Made by a program: the position numbers and the translations under genes
The notes under the pieces: generated by a model
Told to the model about the DNA's origin: nothing
The model's input: the letters and a program-made list of their open reading frames with translations, nothing else
The model's database searches: none
Shown here: positions 61,481 through 64,000 of the stretch, one piece after another
How positions within the stretch are numbered: position 1 is the stretch's first letter
Layout: each line of letters starts with the position of its first letter
NCBI GenBank assembly: GCA_029721435.1
Contig: CM056587.1
Coordinates: 14,975,667-15,039,666 of the forward strand
Direction of reading: 5' to 3'
Source: Gymnothorax reevesii
Lineage: Eukaryota; Chordata; Actinopteri; Anguilliformes; Muraenidae
Length of the DNA: 64,000 nt

Positions 61481-61858
61481 CTGTAAATGTACAACAAAAT
61501 ATATATATATTTTTTTTAAGAAGGGAGGCTAGGGAACATGGCTGCACTGTTGAGATGACAGTAAAATTTAATTTGTATAGCACATTACATATGGCAAGCA
61601 ATTATTGGTGCTTTAAACGGGTGGAAAAGATACCGAGTAAATAAAGTGTTGACTGAATTTGTTGAGGCCAAAATCTAAAACAAAAAATAGGGCGATAGGT
61701 AAGCTCACTTGGTCCATTTCAGGCTCCAGTCTTATGTTGGCTCACAAGTGGTAGTACTTTTTATGACTTAGTCCAACAGGGGGAAAATGAAGACATCTTT
61801 AGTGTGAACCTTATTAGCTCTGTTTTATAGGTTTTTCTTTTTTTTTTTTTACTTGTAA

Positions 61859-61875
61859 AGGTCACTGTAAGGTCA
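61859..61875 (+). promoter_or_regulatory. Perfect DR5 nuclear-receptor half-site pair
   Basis: AGGTCA, 5-base spacer (CTGTA), AGGTCA: the consensus RAR/RXR DR5 architecture, in the intron upstream of the first visible PPP2R3B exon. Function is inferred only. Confidence 0.45.
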
Positions 61876-62070
61876 AGTAGTGATAAAGACGGTCAAGAGC
61901 AACAATGGAGTAAATTTAAACATACTAAGTGCTTTCAAACACTCCTTAGCATGATATTGCTAAGTTCAAGGACACTGAAAGGTCAATTATGAATAGATGT
62001 TCAAATTTCGAAGTTTCAACCTTTAAATTAGTCAGAAACTGAACATATTTTGCAGGTTCTTGTCTTGTCA

Positions 62071-62087
62071 AGGTCACAGTAAGGTCA
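62071..62087 (+). promoter_or_regulatory. Second perfect DR5 pair
   Basis: AGGTCA, CAGTA, AGGTCA, 212 bp from the first pair. The flanks (cttgtcaaggtcac...gtaaggtcaa) are alike, so the two sites may be copies of one repeat. Confidence 0.45.
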
Positions 62088-62121
62088 AATGACAATAGAC
62101 ATCAAAATGTTCACCATAATA

Positions 62122-62238
62122 TACAACTCCAATTCCATGATAGTCGGGACAAAGTGTACATTGTGAATAAAATCAAAACACAATGACTTTCAAATCACAC
62201 CAGGCAGTATTTTTTTCACAATCAACAGAGATAACAAA
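62122..62238. mobile_element. Terminal repeat of a Tc1-like element, interrupted
   Basis: TAcaactccaattccatga, gtcgggacaaagtg, aaatcaaaacacaatgactt and tcaaatcacacca match, inverted, the right terminal repeat at about 46180-46305. The match ends exactly where the gypsy LTR starts. Confidence 0.88.
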
Positions 62239-62740
62239 TGTTATGGCCCCAATTTGTTATTACATTTATACAGGTACACAACAGCAACAGCAAGGGATGA
62301 CAAACACAGTTTTAACAACTAAAACACATTTAATTTTTAACAAAGACAAAGACTAATAACAACCTCAAACTAAAGACCAAGATTGATAAATAAGAAAAAA
62401 CAGAAATAATTACAGTCCCTTTTTAGTGGGGTGGCTTGGTGATGTCCTGGATGAAGAAAATGCTCAAACACAGGCAAAGAAATCCACAAAAGAAACGTCA
62501 CTGGTCTTGAACAGAATGGCAGGTCTGGTCATCTTCTTGCAATTTCTACTACTACTTTACTGTCTCAATTCTTTTCCTTATATACTCTTTTGCAGACCCC
62601 ACCCACATTTAGACCTCTTTTTTTTTTAACTTTCTGAGACTTGCCCCAGACATGTCCAGGACATGTCTATACATGACTCCAGTCTGAGCTAAACAAAAAA
62701 AGATAAATACTGCCATCTAGTGGCCTATATTCACATTACA
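62239..62740 (-). mobile_element. 3' LTR of a Ty3/gypsy retrotransposon
   Basis: On the minus strand it begins TGTAATGTGAATATAGG at 62740, just after a purine-rich ggaatggagg, and ends GGCCATAACA at 62239. Termini are TGT...ACA. A TATA-like gtatataagg lies near 62577-62586. The 5' LTR would be right of the window. Confidence 0.8.
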
Positions 62741-62873
62741 CCTCCATTCCAAAAGGGAAAAATTTTGACTCACAAAGGCAAAATTTTTCTTTTCAATACA
62801 AAATGGTTAAGTGAACACTTGTCTATATATACATATCATACAATATTCAAACACATGATATATATATACACAT

Positions 62874-64000
62874 TCAAACACGGGATAAGCAATCAGCAAT
62901 TACATTGTCTGTACCCTTCACATGCTTAATTTCCAAGTCAAACTCCTGTAAAATCAAACTCCAATTCAACAATCTCCGATTCTTGTTTTTCATCTTACTC
63001 AAAAACGTTAACGGATTGTGGTCAGTGTACACAATCATTGGCTTTTGTCCTGTACAAACATAAACCTCAAAGTGTTGTAAAGAAAGGACCAGAGCCAACA
63101 GTTCCTTCTCTATTGTGGAATAGTTCCTTTGGTGGCGATTGAACTTCCTGGAGAAGTATGCCACGGGATGCTCAATGTCATCAGAGTCACTTCTCTGTAG
63201 GAGCACAGATCCACAAGCTTGGTCGCTAGCATCGACCGCGATGGAGAACGGTTGGTTGAAGTCAGGAGATTTGAGCACGGGGAAGTGACACAGCAGAGAC
63301 TTCAGGTGATTGAAGGCTCTCTGGCATGCATCATCCCAAGTGAACTTTACGCCTTTCTTCAGTTGGTTAGTTAGACTGAGAGCAATCTCAGCAAAGTTCT
63401 TGCAGAACTTGCGGTAGTACCCGATCATTCCAAGGAAGCGGCGCAAAGCTTTTTTGTTGTCAGGAACTGGAAAGTCCATGATGGCTTGGACTTTAGCATT
63501 TATGGGTGCCACCTTACCCTGGCCTATGACGTAGCCAAGATAGGTGACAGTAGCACAACCAAAGTCACTCTTGCTCAGGTTAACAGTCAGGTTAGCCTGG
63601 GTCAGGCGCTGGAACAACGTCTCTACATCTTTTAGATGTTCTTCCCAGGAGTCACTCCATGTAATCAGGTCATCGATGTACGCACCCGTGTGTGGCAATC
63701 CGGCGATTGTAGACTGTATCATCCTTTGGAACGTGGCTGGGGCATTTTTCATGCCAAAGGGTAGGACTTCATACTGGTACAATCCAGATGGTGTGGCAAA
63801 AGCAGAGATGCTCTTGGCCCTCTCAGTTAAAGGCACACACCAATAACCCTTCAATAAATCAATCTTGGTCAGAAACTTTGCTTGCCCTACACTATCAATA
63901 CAATCATCAATCCTAGGTATTGGAAACACATCAGTTCTAGTTACAGCATTGACTTTGCGATAATCTGTACAGAATCTAGTACTTCCATCAGGTTTTGGAA
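62874..64000 (-). CDS. Ty3/gypsy reverse transcriptase-RNase H (5' end beyond window)
   Basis: The minus-strand frame is open from the window edge (DGSTRFCTDYRKVNAVT upstream of 63929) to the stop at 62874. Motifs: LLKGYWCVPL, FGMKNAPATFQRMI, GAYIDDLITWS (catalytic Y-I-D-D), FLGMIGYYRKFCKNFAEI, then RNase H with FSIAVDASDQACGSVLLQ, STIEKELLALV, YTDHNPLTFL and DNVIADCLSRV. About 375 residues show no stop or frameshift, so the copy is young. No integrase follows: only 133 bp separate the stop from the 3' LTR, although integrase normally comes next in Ty3/gypsy elements. Confidence 0.93.
   Translation of the reverse strand, partial: PKPDGSTRFCTDYRKVNAVTRTDVFPIPRIDDCIDSVGQAKFLTKIDLLKGYWCVPLTERAKSISAFATPSGLYQYEVLPFGMKNAPATFQRMIQSTIAGLPHTGAYIDDLITWSDSWEEHLKDVETLFQRLTQANLTVNLSKSDFGCATVTYLGYVIGQGKVAPINAKVQAIMDFPVPDNKKALRRFLGMIGYYRKFCKNFAEIALSLTNQLKKGVKFTWDDACQRAFNHLKSLLCHFPVLKSPDFNQPFSIAVDASDQACGSVLLQRSDSDDIEHPVAYFSRKFNRHQRNYSTIEKELLALVLSLQHFEVYVCTGQKPMIVYTDHNPLTFLSKMKNKNRRLLNWSLILQEFDLEIKHVKGTDNVIADCLSRV

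Overview
The window is vertebrate genomic DNA, AT-rich, with multi-exon genes, GT-AG introns and a heavy load of Tc1-like transposons, LINEs, tRNA-derived SINEs and MITEs. That mix points to a ray-finned fish; the species cannot be named from the sequence. Nothing is prokaryotic: no operons, CRISPR arrays or Shine-Dalgarno-led ORFs.

Two protein-coding genes are supported, both on the minus strand. (1) VWDE (von Willebrand factor D and EGF domain-containing protein) occupies about 1.3-37.3 kb. Sixteen exons were placed base by base with consistent phases, from the signal-peptide exon (37236-37320) to an exon ending at 1301. They give about 1,065 residues: signal peptide, VWDE-specific N-terminal region, split vWD domain, a conserved RxKR site, the first EGF module and the region after it. 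The C-terminal EGF-repeat exons lie left of base 1. (2) PPP2R3B (PP2A regulatory subunit B'', PR48/PR70) occupies 51.9-61.5 kb. Its last seven coding exons are present, including two EF-hands and the stop codon; the 5' exons lie right of base 64000. Human VWDE is on 7p21.3 and human PPP2R3B is in the X/Y pseudoautosomal region, so their adjacency here differs from human.

The rest is intron and intergenic DNA shaped by mobile elements. VWDE intron 1 (26-37 kb) holds two Tc1-type elements, a retroposon-like unit with an intact 119-codon ORF, and a 449-bp inverted-repeat element with a 9-bp target duplication that carries a helicase-like exon remnant. VWDE intron 2 holds a broken L2/CR1-type LINE. 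VWDE intron 10 holds a minisatellite that appears to be made from the gene's own exon-intron junction. The 37-52 kb intergenic region holds MITEs, relics of a tandem tRNA-Val-like array (43.6-44.9 kb) and two Tc1 elements. PPP2R3B introns hold a TTAA-flanked transposon (54.3-55.4 kb), a ~144-bp tandem repeat, two SINEs and two perfect DR5 nuclear-receptor-type motifs. At the right edge a Ty3/gypsy retrotransposon lacking integrase has inserted into the end of a Tc1 element.

The two genes are not obviously functionally linked: VWDE encodes a secreted multidomain protein and PPP2R3B an intracellular Ca2+-binding phosphatase-targeting subunit. No new multi-gene system is evident. The most original observations are the splice-junction minisatellite, the tRNA-Val relics, the helicase-bearing inverted-repeat element and the 119-residue membrane/coiled-coil ORF.
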